Below, one piece after another: positions 11,441 to 22,047 of a stretch of DNA of 64,000 bases. Numbering within the stretch: position 1 is the first letter of the stretch; every line of letters starts with the position of its first letter. The notes under the pieces were generated by a model. That model was not told the DNA's origin. It did not search any database and saw only the letters and a list, made by a program, of their open reading frames with translations. A program made the position numbers and the translations under genes. Source of the stretch: Zygnema cylindricum (taxonomy: Eukaryota > Streptophyta > Zygnematophyceae > Zygnematales > Zygnemataceae); the NCBI GenBank assembly GCA_037447655.1, contig JBBHKE010000580.1, forward strand, positions 47,250 through 111,249. The letters are read 5' to 3'.

Positions 11441-11971
11441 GAGGCAAGCACGTATGGTAAAGAATTTGTACCAATATGTCGACTTTGTAGTGTTTACTTT
11501 GAGTTTCATTTTTTTGCGCAAATTTTTTGGCAAATGTAATGTTTGGTGAAGATTTGGCGAGAAATATTCTCTGTTCAACAACATTGAAACCATATGTAAT
11601 TAGTGAATTAACACTATACACTTAGGGAATTGATCATGGCAGTGACTGTTTTGGTTGCGCACAGTCACATACGTCATTTTATCAAAAATCGTAATTTTAA
11701 AATATATATTGGTACAAATAAAGTACCGTTGAGTCTAAATTTGACGGTCAATCGGTTTTACAACTTTGACTTTTAAAATATTGTTTAAGCCGCTTAAAAT
11801 TTTGGCGCGCTGGCGAACGTCGACCATCATAATAAAATTAACAATTAACACGGCCGACGAACGTTTACGGTAATAAAACTGCGGTAACCACATGTAAATA
11901 AAAGTGTTGCATACAGTCACTTTTTGTCTTTACGCAAGCTCCACGGTGAGAGCACGTTGGATAATAACTTA
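11441..11971. other. unassigned spacer before the nested complex
   Basis: AT-rich sequence without a recognisable gene. It ends in TTA at 11969-11971, the left target duplication of the Harbinger-like element. Confidence 0.5.
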
Positions 11972-12128
11972 GGGTACGTCCCCATGTGAGCTATACTCTG
12001 AAAAGTACTTTGGATTGTAGTGAAGTGTTCTGTACTACTTTGAAAAGCGTCCCTATGTGCAAAAATGAAATCAGAACTTTGACATGTGACGATTGTAGAC
12101 GTAGGTACAACTTTGTGACGGTTGACGA
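11972..12128. mobile_element. Harbinger/Tourist-like element, left part
   Basis: Begins GGGTACGTCCCC and is preceded by TTA. The right part (45943-46743) ends in the inverted copy GGGGACGTACCC followed by TTA. TIRs starting GGG with a TTA duplication are typical of PIF/Harbinger and Tourist MITEs. The intact element would be about 960 bp; 33.8 kb of nested LTR elements now divides it. Confidence 0.7.
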
Positions 12129-12536
12129 TGCAATTGTGTGTCCTCCATTGGACCACAGAATACAGGATGCCTCTCGATAGTATTTAACTAACCCAATTCA
12201 AACCACAACCACTGCTGTTCAGGAAAGCAAAGTGACTATTTGAATGCAATCCTGTGCAACTTGGACTCCCCTGAGTCCGTAGCAAAAAGATTCACTCAAA
12301 ACGGCCAATTAGCCGATGAGTTAATAGCCGGCAAAAATGCCAATTTTATTCAAAGCTCTCTTAGAGAGAGGTGACTGCCTACCAAATTTCCTAAGTCCTA
12401 AACCCCTCTCACAACCCCTATCCACTGAAATACGAACCAATCATATGATTGTAAAGTACAGAAAGGTACTACGACCGATGTCCTTTCTATACGTCGTGTG
12501 TACGACATGGCCACTGAGTGGACGCGTGTCAATTTT
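12129..12536 (-). mobile_element. family-D solo LTR, left part (3' portion)
   Basis: Minus-oriented LTR whose 3' end lies at 12129. Flanks GACGA before it and AACGA after 45942 give a 4/5 match for a 5-bp target duplication. It carries the shared LTR modules in reverse: CCTCCATTGGACCA near the end, the GGACTCCCCTGAGTCC hairpin (about 12265), the palindrome CTCTCTTAGAGAG near the TATA region, CCAATCA and a GTAC cluster. It is interrupted at 12536 by gypsy-1 and resumes at 45340. Confidence 0.75.
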
Positions 12537-13018
12537 TGTAAAATGGACAACGATACTTCACAACACACCACAATGCACAGCGGAAGGCTCATAGAATCTC
12601 CCCATGGCAACAGCAAAGGTACACATCAGTCATTGGGAAAGGTTGAGCTTTATTAATCGAAAAAAGATTACAAAGTTGAAAGCTCGCTGCAAAGGTCTAC
12701 TCAAAGAGTATGCTTGTTGACTAAGTCTACTCCGCTATTTAAACTAACTATCCACTAGTCAACCCAGTACTTTACAGATCTACACATGGACCTTCACGGT
12801 CAACCTATATCTATCCAAACTATACTTCTAGAACTTTGCAATTTGATCTACATTCTGCGGCGTTGCTATATTGCTACGCTGCGCTGCTATACTATGCTGC
12901 TAAGTTGCTACGTTGCTCTGCTGCGCTTCTCTAACGTTGCAGCTGCGCTGCTTTGAAACCGCAACTACCGGAGCTTCATTTCTAACAATATGGTACACCT
13001 TTGTGTTACCTTGTTACA
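12537..13018 (-). mobile_element. gypsy-1 3' LTR
   Basis: 482 bp, same length as the 5' copy at 44858-45339, and alignable throughout (shared GTTGAGCTTTATTAATCG and GTCGACT/TACTCCGCTAT blocks). On the minus strand it starts TGTAAC and ends TTTTACA. The outer flanks ATTTT and CTTTT give an approximate target duplication. The polypurine side is 13019-13035. Confidence 0.9.
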
Positions 13019-13122
13019 ATGCCTCCGACTAGGGATTCAGCATCTCGCTGAACCTTACTTACTCAAGGAAACTGAAGTCCACGGAGTATGCCGTAAGTCT
13101 CCTCGCGGTACTCCTCAAATTC

Positions 13123-14314
13123 CTATTGAAGAGTGTCAAGTTGACTTTGGAGCTGCTCACATCGAGTCTCAAGCAACGCAATATGATGGTCCACCGCTGC
13201 CAAGCGACTCCCAGTGATTCGCTCCCGAACTTGGTCTTCCCATTCCTCCGGTACCTCCGCTGGTGCCTCGGGTTGCGGCGGAATGGTCGCCGGGACAAGA
13301 TTTTCAGATGCCGAAACTTGGGGAGCTTCGGGTTCTTCGGCTTGCTGTGTTCCTTGCGCCACCTCCTCTGCCGATTCCCACTAAGGTACTTTCTTTAATT
13401 GAAAGGAGACGTGTTTCCTGGCAGCTCGGGCCCGCAACGGAGCGTTCTTCCGAGCCAGCTTGAGTGCCCGTGCCTCAAGTGTGACCTCTGCCCGAGGAAT
13501 GATGTCATGTATATGGACATCCCACCTGTGGTAATGGCGGAGTAACCTGGGAACATGCATCTTATACCAATAGTGTTCTTCAACGACTTCCACAAATGGT
13601 AGGGCATGAGGGTTTAGTTGCACGTAACCCTTATGGTTGTTCCCTAGATTTTTCGTCCTCACATCGGCGGGGATATAGATAGGGACCCCAGGTTTTCTTG
13701 TGGGCCACGTTGTTGGCCATTTCAAAGGATCCCTATAGTAGCGTTTGGCGAAGCTGAAGAAAGGGTCCGGATGCTGGGTGTCGATAGGGGGTGAGAAGAG
13801 GTAATCAGGAATTCCCCCCCCTTCTCACTTTCCCCGTCCGTGTCCCCTCTTTTTCTTCCAAGGAGAAATACATTGTCTCCACTGGGGTATTGTGCTCCCG
13901 CCTTCTTTTTCGAGCTTTCTAAAGACTGCTCGTCTGCGGTGCTCTCCTTATTAGGGTCCCTACTAAACTCCAGATCGAAGGCAAGCTCCTCAATTGGCGG
14001 GGGTGTCAGTTTCCGTCCCGGCTCCTCTGCATCCGAGATCTCATGATCATCCTCATCCTTCGATCCCCTTCTTGGAGTGGGTTGTACTCGGGGTCTTGTG
14101 AGTTTTTTGACCCCTCTCCTCTGTTGGTCTCTGCTGGTCTTGCCTCGCTGCTGGGTGTCTCTTCCGGTTCAGGAACCGCCTCTACTTCCTTCCTCCGGTC
14201 TACCTCTACCATGACCTTCGCCACCGCTAACAATCTATCAGGGTGGGGTACATCCGCCTACCCCACCCGGACAAGTCTCCTCCTTTTCGGTGGTGGAGAG
14301 GAGGATGACGCCAT
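13123..14314 (-). pseudogene. gypsy-1 accessory ORF downstream of pol (unknown function)
   Basis: Between the chromodomain and the 3' LTR lies about 1.2 kb with protein-like coding on the minus strand, broken by one early stop and frameshifts (one near 14080, one in a G run near 13817). It opens MASSSSPPPKRRRLVRVG, a basic patch like a classical nuclear localisation signal. It continues with an E/P-rich part (VEAVPEPEETPSSEARPAE), an acidic stretch (DEDDHE), a lysine-rich patch, a basic middle region with PTTWPTRKPGVPIYIP, a P/E-rich part and a coiled-coil tail (LETRCEQLQSQLDTLQ). I recognise no family. It may be an extra retroelement gene or a captured host segment. Confidence 0.5.
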
Positions 14315-14809
14315 GGATGCTGTTGTACAAGATAATTCAGGTAGTTCGAGGAGAGAAGGTAAGTTGGATGTGTAAAGCGAAGCACTCTCCAAACCACATC
14401 GATTAGGTGGTCCGCGAAGGTTGATGGCAGTTTTAACCTTGAGGTTTGAGGGTTTTACAGTTGGACTTCTCCAACCGTCGCATCGTGCAAGGGTATCGCA
14501 GCGTCCAACATTTGACAAACTGCACCGCTGCGACGAAACCGAGGGTTCGTCGTCACCAATGTAGTGAAACACCAATGCGCCGATTTGCTTTCTTGTCACC
14601 GCAGCGATGGCGCTGCAATCCTCTGACGGCACCGCGACTATGCTGCGCTTCAGTGGCCGCGCACCCATAACGCTGCGGTATGTTAACATCGTCGCTGAGT
14701 TTCCTCTCCGCGTCCCCAATATGATCGTGACGGTTACGGTACCGCGATTGGTTCCTTTATCTTGTCCGCTGCGATTGCCCTTCCGGTGAAGCCGAGTGTC
14801 CGCACTCTG

Positions 14810-14960
14810 CGTAAACCGGTGCAGCAAGTCAAGTGAATGTAGATCCTCCTCGTTCACCCAAGAGTCGTCTTTGACGCAGTAACCTTTGCAGCACACCAAA
14901 TATTGAGTGGAGGGAGAATTTCGAGAGCGACGCGACTGAAGGATTTCCTCCACTTGGTAC
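14810..14960 (-). pseudogene. gypsy-1 chromodomain
   Basis: Contains YQVEEILQSRRS, QYLVCCKGY and DDSWVNEEDL, matching the chromodomain pattern Y.VE.IL, YLVKWKGY, .WEP.ENL. The WKGY position reads CCKGY and WEPEE reads WVNEE, so the aromatic cage is partly lost. It lies directly after the integrase tail, defining the element as a chromovirus. Confidence 0.8.
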
Positions 14961-15438
14961 TCGTCCGATGTACCCTGAATGGGCGGTAAAAGGGTATTCG
15001 GCAGTCGATTGGGAAAAATGGAATCGAGGTCGCGAAACGGTTTGAGAAGGGATACATGGAAGACATTATGGATATGATAATCTTTTGTGATATCCAAATA
15101 ATAGGCCACTTCTCCCACCATTAACACAACAGTGAAAAGCGCGTGAATCTCGGTGCCAATTTCTAGGAGAGGGCACCTGGTAATGACAAGTTAGCCATAT
15201 TAAGGCGAACTTTATCACGCGTACTGAAGGTAATGTCTTTTTGGTGAGCGTCGGACAGCAACTTTTGACGATATTTTCCAAGCTGGAGTGCCTTCGCCGC
15301 CTTTTCTAGATTCTCGTGCACCGCTTTGGCAAAATCCAGAGCCGCGGGTGTAGACCAATCCGCTGCCAATAAATTATGGGCGAGGGTTGGGTGTCGTCCA
15401 TTGAGGGAAAATGGCGTAGCATTCGTGGACGAATGTAT
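14961..15438 (-). pseudogene. gypsy-1 integrase, C-terminal part
   Basis: Minus-strand coding resumes here after the family-B insertion: HSSTNATPFSLNGRHPT, ADWSTPAALDFAKAVHENL, then VGEVAYYLDITKDYHIHNV and FHVSLLKPF, the standard end of a chromovirus integrase. At least one frameshift lies near 15127-15163. The matching upstream half is at 41190-41513, so this and that segment are halves of one gene separated by about 25.7 kb. Confidence 0.85.
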
Positions 15439-16432
15439 TGTTGAAATTAATAGGTTTTCTTATGTATTTTCTAGGTTTCTTAATTATTTTCAATTGAAGA
15501 AGGAAAAGCAGAGGCAACCTGCTTCTAACTTCTCTCTCTAGCCCCATACTTGTTGTAGTCACTTGAGGTTAAAGAAGAATCTAGAGCCATGGCTGCCTAT
15601 GCTTCTCCTAGAGTCAGAAGGCAGTCTTTTGTTAAACTTACCAAAAAGGTTAACGGACCCAGGATTTGATCCTGGTACCTACCGTCCGTCCAAATAGCAC
15701 AGCATCGTTACCATGTAGCCTAGCACTTGTGTTGAAGTATATAGGGTACGATAGCTAGTTAAAGATGTGCAAATAGGAAAGTTCATTTAATTGACGAACG
15801 GACCACAATCACATAGACGCAGTTAGATAGAATCACATCGAAAAGTACTGCTTGTATTTTAACGGCTAAAAATTAAGGCTGATATCAATCGGACGGCAGA
15901 GGAAGAAGCCGGCATCGCGGAATGAACGTTTTGGGGGTTTGCGGTAACAGCCACACCGATTGACATGTGGCAACTTGACATCGGATGGCAGCATCTTCGG
16001 GACATACCATGGCGAACCCAGACATGGCAGGCGTCGTCTCCTTGGCCATCTCGTACAATGGCCGTACAGAAAGTACTCCAGGCAAGTACCTTTCTCTATT
16101 GTACACTAAATTGATTGGCTACATACTTCAGTAGTAGAGTGTTAAGAGAGGGGTTCAAGACTTAGAAAATATAGGTAGCAGCCTCTCTCCCAGAGCGCTT
16201 CTGTATAAAGGTCATCTTTGACCATTGATAATTTACAGCTCAAGGGAGCAAATTCAAGGATTCTTTTTGTGGCACACTCAGGGGAGTCAGCTCTACCAAG
16301 GGGTTCAGTTTGGTCAGTCTGTATTTTGTCAGAGTGTCGATAATACTCATACAAAGAATAAGGGATTGAGGTTATTCCAGAGGCTTCTGGTAAGCTACCT
16401 AATCTTAGTACCAATGGAGGTCTCAGAGTTGC
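15439..16432 (+). mobile_element. family-B copia LTR (left copy)
   Basis: Starts TGTTGAAATTAATAGG and ends CTCAGAGTTGCA. Modules in order: ACTTGTTGTAGTCACT, AGCCATGGCTGCCTATG, the antisense tRNA-like module, a G-box-like ACATGTGG, GTACAGAAAGTAC, ATTGGC (reverse CCAAT), CTCTCTCCCAGAG, TATAAA near 16205 and a shortened hairpin. It resembles the right copy at 40217-41188 at very roughly 85%. The sequence after its end lacks a primer binding site, so the 5' interior of B has been lost. Confidence 0.85.
15643..15727 (-). promoter_or_regulatory. antisense tRNA-like module, family B left
   Basis: On the minus strand: an A-box-like start TAGGCTACATGGTAACGACG, B-box-like GGATCAAATCC (15662-15672) and a T5 run (15643-15647) just after the tRNA-like 3' end. 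Confidence 0.6.
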
Positions 16433-17825
16433 AATATACCTTCAAGCTCCACAGTTGTTAGCCCTGCAAGCAACTCTACAGCTTGAGGGGGGGAGAGAGA
16501 CAAGAAGGGAAAAAATTGGCAAATTACATTCAGAGAAAACACTGAACCCAAGAGTTTCCTCAATGGGGGAGAGCAGAGGCTCAGAACAGGGCAGCTAAGA
16601 GGAAGTTGTCAGCAATAGCGTTTTAGCAGCTGAGCAAGGGACAAACCCACAGGTAGAACTGGAATTCGACATCTCCCTTTGGGGTCACCCACCGCAAGCC
16701 TTGGTGGCAGTGGAACCCGGTAAGATGGACTGGACTTTAGGGGAACAGATAGACCCACGACAGAAGGCCCGACTCTCAAAGGTGTTAGAGGAGAACGGGC
16801 AGGTGTTCTCTTGGTGTGACACAGATGTAGGGATCTATAAGGGGACCCCTTTTGCATTGACCTTACCGATGAGACGACGACTGTTTGGCAGAAACAGTAC
16901 CCTATCACCTTCAAGGAGAAGGAGTTCATCACCGCAAAGGTGCAAACTTTGGTGGACGCGGGGTTGGTGCAGGAATGTACAGGGCTACATGGGTTTGCCT
17001 CTTTGACAGTGCTCCCGCCCAAGAAAGACTCGTCCAGGAAAACGGTAGATTTTTGGATGTGTGGGGACTATCGGATGCTCAACGCGGCCACTAACTCTGA
17101 CTGTTATCCCATGCCCACCCCGGAAGAGATCTTCGACTCTCTTGCTCGGGCCAAAATTTACTCGACGTTGGATATGAAAAATGGGTTTCACCAGATTGCA
17201 ATGGAGCCTAGGCACCGAGAGAGGACTGCTTTTAGGGCCGGGTCCACGTTGTATCAATGGCTGTACATGCCATTTGGCCTCAAAAATGCACCCGCCAAAT
17301 TCCAACGATTCATGGACGAGGCTCTCCAGGGAATCGATTGCGCACGGTGTTACATTGACGATGTGATAATTTTCTCCAAGACATTCGAGGAACACTTGGA
17401 GCATATACAGATCGTTCTACAAGCTTTTCAAGGAGCGGGCTTGAAGTGTCACCCGGGGAAGGGCATTTTTGGAGTGCAGAATATCATTTATGTGGGTCAT
17501 GAGGTGACTCGTGGGATAGTGGGTCCCCACATGGTTAAGGTGGCAGCCCTCGACGCCTTTCAACCCCCGCAAGACATTTCTGCTCTTCGCACTTTCCTGG
17601 GACTAGCCAACTATTACCAGAGGTTTATTCCCGAATTCAGTAGCCATGCCCAGCCATTCAATCAATTATTATGAAAGGACCAAGAGTGGCAGTGGGCGGA
17701 ATAACAACAGACTGCTTTTCAATTCCTGAAAGATTCCCTTAAGCAACATCCCGTGCTTCATATGCCCAATCACTAGCGGCCTTTCTTCCTTTATACTGAT
17801 TGGAGCAGGTTCGGATTGGGAGCAG
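16433..17825 (+). pseudogene. gypsy-2 fragment, reverse transcriptase to start of RNase H
   Basis: A third gypsy lineage. After a degraded Gag/protease-side stretch, the polymerase reads VDAGLVQECTG, CGDYRMLNA, YSTLDMKNGFHQIAM, QWLYMPFGLKNAPAKFQ, the intact catalytic box CYIDDVIIFS, HPGKGIFG and FLGLANYYQRFI. It then runs frameshifted into the RNase H start YTDWSRFGLGAV, where a family-C LTR cuts it at 17826. No LTR or primer site of its own remains. Its left edge touches the end of the family-B LTR directly. It may be an older host for the C LTR or a piece captured inside B. Confidence 0.85.
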
Positions 17826-18191
17826 TGAAACTCTGAGACCTCCATTGGCCCTCAGAGTAAGCAGATCCAAAAAGAAGCTTATCTAGATAGTGCCGACTCC
17901 AAGTTGATATAAACCCAAATGACTGACCCCTTGACAATCAGAACCCAAATATAGATTCACCCCTGTGAAATAACACTTTCTGTGTGGTCAGTTCCACCAC
18001 AGAATGCAAAGTTAGAATATGAGATTTGGACACATTCACCCACTTTGACTTTCCCTTAGAAATACCGCCACCCTGGCAGACAAAAACTCTAACCGACTAC
18101 ACCCCTGTGTAGCTTGGACTCCCTTGAGTCCGCAGCAAAAAGAATCACTGAAAATGGTCAAGTAAATTGATAGTTATGGCTGGCCAAAGTT
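17826..18191 (-). mobile_element. family-C LTR, 3' fragment (minus)
   Basis: Begins TGAAACTCTGAGACCTCC, the inverted LTR 3' end, and follows family C through the GGACTCCCTTGAGTCC hairpin. At 18191 it switches to family-E sequence. The switch lies on TGCCACT, present in both families, so a microhomology join is likely. The same C segment recurs at 22048-22280. Confidence 0.8.
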
Positions 18192-18262
18192 TGCCACTGG
18201 CCGGATTTGAACCGGGGTCTGTAGACTGCTAGACAAACCAACGTCTTATCCATTAAGTCACT
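18192..18262 (-). promoter_or_regulatory. antisense tRNA-like module, family E left (truncated)
   Basis: Minus strand: A-box-like TGACTTAATGG, close to the consensus TRGYNNARNGG, and a canonical B-box GGTTCAAATCC (18203-18213). It resembles the tRNA-Arg D-arm style TAATGGATAAG. The acceptor stem does not pair, so it is not a working tRNA. The truncation removed the T4 run found in the right copy. Confidence 0.65.
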
Positions 18263-19088
18263 AACGAAACGATACACGTGCAATGTTTCACGCATATTTA
18301 ACTATTGATTCAAAGAACTAATTCGCAACATCCTAACGAAAACGCACATTAATCAATTCATGCATGGAAGCGAATCGAAGCCGTATAAATACATCTGATC
18401 AGACGACCATTTTTACAACCGCCAGCCACAATAAGCTTTCGGCGTGCTTTGGAGATAGCGTCACGCGGTGCCACGTGGCGCCATATTATTTGACATCGGA
18501 GAAGATGGGAGGAGGAACCATGGCTCCCTATTTGGCAGATGTCACCTTGTAGACCATGTCCTACAATGTTCGTACAATAACTACATCGCCCACCGTACCT
18601 TCTTGTCCTATATAGTGTTCCTCTTGGACTAGGGTTTAGTAGTAGGTAGTCATGAGTAGGCAAACTAATACTTAGTGATATTTCGGTACCTCTCTCTAAG
18701 AGAGCATGTAATTATAAATGTCATTTTTGACCAGCCATAACTTAATGCTTGGGTGAGCAAATTCAATAATTCTTTTTGCTCCGGGCTCAGGGGAGTCCAG
18801 GCAACATAGGGGTGTAGTCGCTCAGAGTCTTTGCGTGCGATGGTGGTACCTATTCTAAGGGAAAGTCAAAGTGGGTGAATGTGTCCAAATCTCATATTCT
18901 AACTTTGCATTCTATGGTGGAAGTGAGCACACAGAAAGTCTTCTTTCACAGGGATGAAGCTCTAATGGGGTTTTGACTGTCAAAGGGTCAGTCATTTGGG
19001 TTGATATCAAGTTAGAGTCGCCACTACCGAGATTAGCTTCTTTTTTAGATATGCGAATTTTGTGGGCAATGGAGCCCATAGAGTTTCA
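18192..19088 (+). mobile_element. family-E LTR, 5'-truncated (left copy)
   Basis: 897 bp, the same length as the matching part of the right copy (21151-22047). As far as I can read, the two are identical for about 820 bp and then differ repeatedly over the last 70. It lacks the first 200 bp present at 20951-21150. It ends TAGAGTTTCA just before the primer site. Contains CCACGTGGC, CTCTCTCTAAGAGAG, an AT-rich TATA region and the GGCTCAGGGGAGTCC hairpin. Confidence 0.85.
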
Positions 19089-19103
19089 GGCTATGGGCCC
19101 ACC
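19089..19103 (+). other. primer binding site, family E (half-tRNA type)
   Basis: GGCTATGGGCCCACC, one mismatch from the complement of the plant initiator tRNA-Met anticodon arm. It includes the ATG from which the Gag frame MGPPSRVP opens. Confidence 0.75.
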
Positions 19104-20950
19104 ATCTAGGGTGCCTATGCTTGATGGAAAAGACTTCACTTATCGGGGATTTATGATGGAGGGATTGCTTTTCGAGAAGCACTTATGGGGAATTGTTTTG
19201 GGACAAGTGAGGTGTCCGCCAACGGGCTTTGGAGGAGCTCACTTTGGAGAATCATCTTGGGGGTTCAGAAAACCAATCGGAGTTCAGATACAACGGCAGG
19301 TGAAGGGGAAATAGGGGAGAAGGATAAAGGGACACCTATGGTGGGGGGAGCTAGGCTCTCGACTATGGTTCCACTTGTAGGGGTTACAACTAAAACTGAA
19401 GAAAGTGACGGTAAAATCTGGGAGTATAAAAATACCATAACAAAATATCTCATACTTAGAAACGTATCTAAGTCTATAGCTATTACTCTTATAAATTTAA
19501 CCAAGTCTTGAGAAATATGGGAAGCTCTAGTTCAGATTTATAAGAGTGAGACTATTCAGAGGGAGCAATTGGTAAAACGGGAAATAGAGGCCTATGTTTA
19601 TAAAGGCGGTAACATGATAGAGTTTTGCAATGATATTGTTGCGTTATATGTTGAGCTTGCTAGTGCGGGATATGTAGAATCTGAGGAGAGGAACATTAAC
19701 ACACTACTCATGAAACTCCAAGATGAGTACAAAAACATCATCTGTCGTATGCAGGCAATGGATGGCTCCTCATGGACTTGGAGCTTTACCAAGGAGATAA
19801 TTCTTGTGAGGGAAAGCACTTTGGAGCTTCGTAGGGGAAGTGACAGGGTGAATGCGTTTACAGCTGGTGGTGATAGGTAGAAGCGTGATGAGTGGAACGG
19901 AGGTGACGAGCGAAAGCGTGATGATTGGAAGAAAGACAAAGGTAAACCTTATCGAAACTTTGATAGAAAGAGAGGGAGAGGAAAAGACACGGGAGTTTTG
20001 AAAAAGGGATTTGCTTCTTTTGTATGGAATTGGGTCATTATATGGAGGAATGCCCTTGTTTGGAAAAACTTAGAAGTTGGAATGTGGATGAGGAGGACGA
20101 AGGGGAAGAGGAGAAAGACGATGAAGATATGTTGGAGCTTCTCCGCATCATAGTATGGGGAAGAGAGAAAAGCTCACAGAAATTCCACGAAAGCAACAGT
20201 GTGCTTTTGGAGGTAAAAGGGAAGTAAAGAGAAAGGAGATACTTAAGAGAGTTCAAAATATTGAGGATAATTCTATAGATACTTTGGAAACACAAAACTG
20301 GTCGGAAATGGAGATTTCAACGGATTTCGAGGAAAAGGGAGAAGTAAAACTAGAGGGGGTTTTAAAAGATAGGGGAGAAGAGGAATATTTAATGAAAGGT
20401 TTTGGGGAGGAGAAATATTTATTGGGAATAAAAATAGAAATTGATAGCGGAAAGAATTCCATGGGAGAGAGTGAGGAAAGTTCAGAAAATGGGGGGAGTA
20501 TCATGGATAAAAATATGATTACGGAATACGTAGATCTTATGAGAAACTTAGTGGGGACACTTGTTTTTTGGGAAAATTTGGGGGGTAATGGATTTGACAT
20601 CACTAATGGGAGTGATGGCATTTATGAAGGTGTGCTTGTAAAAGGGTTAACATCTAGGTGTGGTTGCAGATTGGAGATGGGGCTGGCTGTTTGAATTGCA
20701 AGAGGGAAATTGGATTTAGTGTGGATGGAAAAGAAATGAGGTGGATAAAAGATTTTCTCGGATTTATGAAAAATGGCATTCAAAAAAAAAATGTGTGATG
20801 TAATTATTATTTCGGTTAATCTAATACACTACTTTAAATACAAGGGTATTCAATTGGAGTTTTATGAGGAGAAAAGAAAGAAGAAAAAGAAAAAAAAAAA
20901 TTTGTGTTTAGTGGGAGTTGAAAAGAAAGTAGACTAGAAAGTAAATGGAG
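19093..20950 (+). pseudogene. family-E non-autonomous interior: gag plus RT/RNase H remnant
   Basis: Gag opens at the ATG inside the primer site (MGPPSRVPMLDGKDF) and passes KHLWGIVLG, the copia Gag helical region (YVKGG-like YKGGNMIEFCND) and a full CCHC knuckle CFFCMELGHYMEEC. Then comes an acidic linker and a shrunken polymerase tail: GFGEEKYLLGIKIE corresponds to the copia RT end (GEAKYLLGI) and GFDITNGSDGIYEG to RNase H TDITTWSDASYGD. Integrase, protease and most of RT are absent. Several frameshifts are present. It is closely related to the interiors at 25578-27237 and 28560-30423. Confidence 0.8.
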
Positions 20951-22047
20951 TGTTGAAGTTTATGTATTTTCTAGGTCTGTATTGGAAAAAAAAATAAAGT
21001 GTTGAAAGAGGTGATTAATAGTTCACTTCTATATGTTAGTTAGAATGTAAAGAGAAAGAAAGAGAAAACCAAAGGCACGCCATGGGTGCCGCATCATTTA
21101 GAAGGAGGCAGAATGAATTAGAAGGTATTTTAATAGTTTTAGCAAAATACTGCCACTGGCCGGATTTGAACCGGGGTCTGTAGACTGCTAGACAAACCAA
21201 CGTCTTATCCATTAAGTCACTAACGAAACGATACACGTGCAATGTTTCACGCATATTTAACTATTGATTCAAAGAACTAATTCGCAACATCCTAACGAAA
21301 ACGCACATTAATCAATTCATGCATGGAAGCGAATCGAAGCCGTATAAATACATCTGATCAGACGACCATTTTTACAACCGCCAGCCACAATAAGCTTTCG
21401 GCGTGCTTTGGAGATAGCGTCACGCGGTGCCACGTGGCGCCATATTATTTGACATCGGAGAAGATGGGAGGAGGAACCATGGCTCCCTATTTGGCAGATG
21501 TCACCTTGTAGACCATGTCCTACAATGTTCGTACAATAACTACATCGCCCACCGTACCTTCTTGTCCTATATAGTGTTCCTCTTGGACTAGGGTTTAGTA
21601 GTAGGTAGTCATGAGTAGGCAAACTAATACTTAGTGATATTTCGGTACCTCTCTCTAAGAGAGCATGTAATTATAAATGTCATTTTTGACCAGCCATAAC
21701 TTAATGCTTGGGTGAGCAAATTCAATAATTCTTTTTGCTCCGGGCTCAGGGGAGTCCAGGCAACATAGGGGTGTAGTCGCTCAGAGTCTTTGCGTGCGAT
21801 GGTGGTACCTATTCTAAGGGAAAGTCAAAGTGGGTGAATGTGTCCAAATCTCATATTCTAACTTTGCATTCTATGGTGGAAGTGAGCACACAGAAAGTCT
21901 TCTTTCACAGGGATGAAGCTCTAATGGGGTTTTGACTGTCAAAGGGTCAGTCATTTGGGTTGATATCAAGTTGGAGTCGGCACTACCGAGATTACCTTAT
22001 TTTGTGGAAATGCAAATTTTGTGGGTAATGGAGCCCATAGAGTTTTA
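20951..22047 (+). mobile_element. family-E 3' LTR
   Basis: 1097 bp, starting TGTTGAAGTTTATG after a purine-rich tract (AGTAAATGGAG) and ending ATAGAGTTTTA. The first 200 bp are divergent from other families but keep a GCCATGGGTGCC counterpart of the shared AGCCATGGCTGCC. It runs directly into a truncated minus-strand C LTR at 22048. Confidence 0.85.
21144..21221 (-). promoter_or_regulatory. antisense tRNA-like module, family E right
   Basis: A-box-like TGACTTAATGG, B-box GGTTCAAATCC (21162-21172) and T4 on the minus strand (21144-21147), three bases past the tRNA-like 3' end. This is the best-formed example together with family D. Confidence 0.7.

Noticed and set aside
10640-11621. Long minus-strand frames with repeated FASLCLPL
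   Set aside because: Translation of the T-rich complement of a purine minisatellite; all frames look alike.
18192-18262. A genuine tRNA gene (Arg-like) on the minus strand
   Set aside because: The D-arm and T-arm look right and the B-box is canonical, but the acceptor stem does not pair and the same segment recurs inside LTRs. Treated as a tRNA-like LTR module.
18358-21622. Two identical 101-codon minus-strand frames (18358-18663, 21317-21622)
   Set aside because: They lie in the U3 part of the duplicated family-E LTR; identity reflects the LTR pair, not protein selection.
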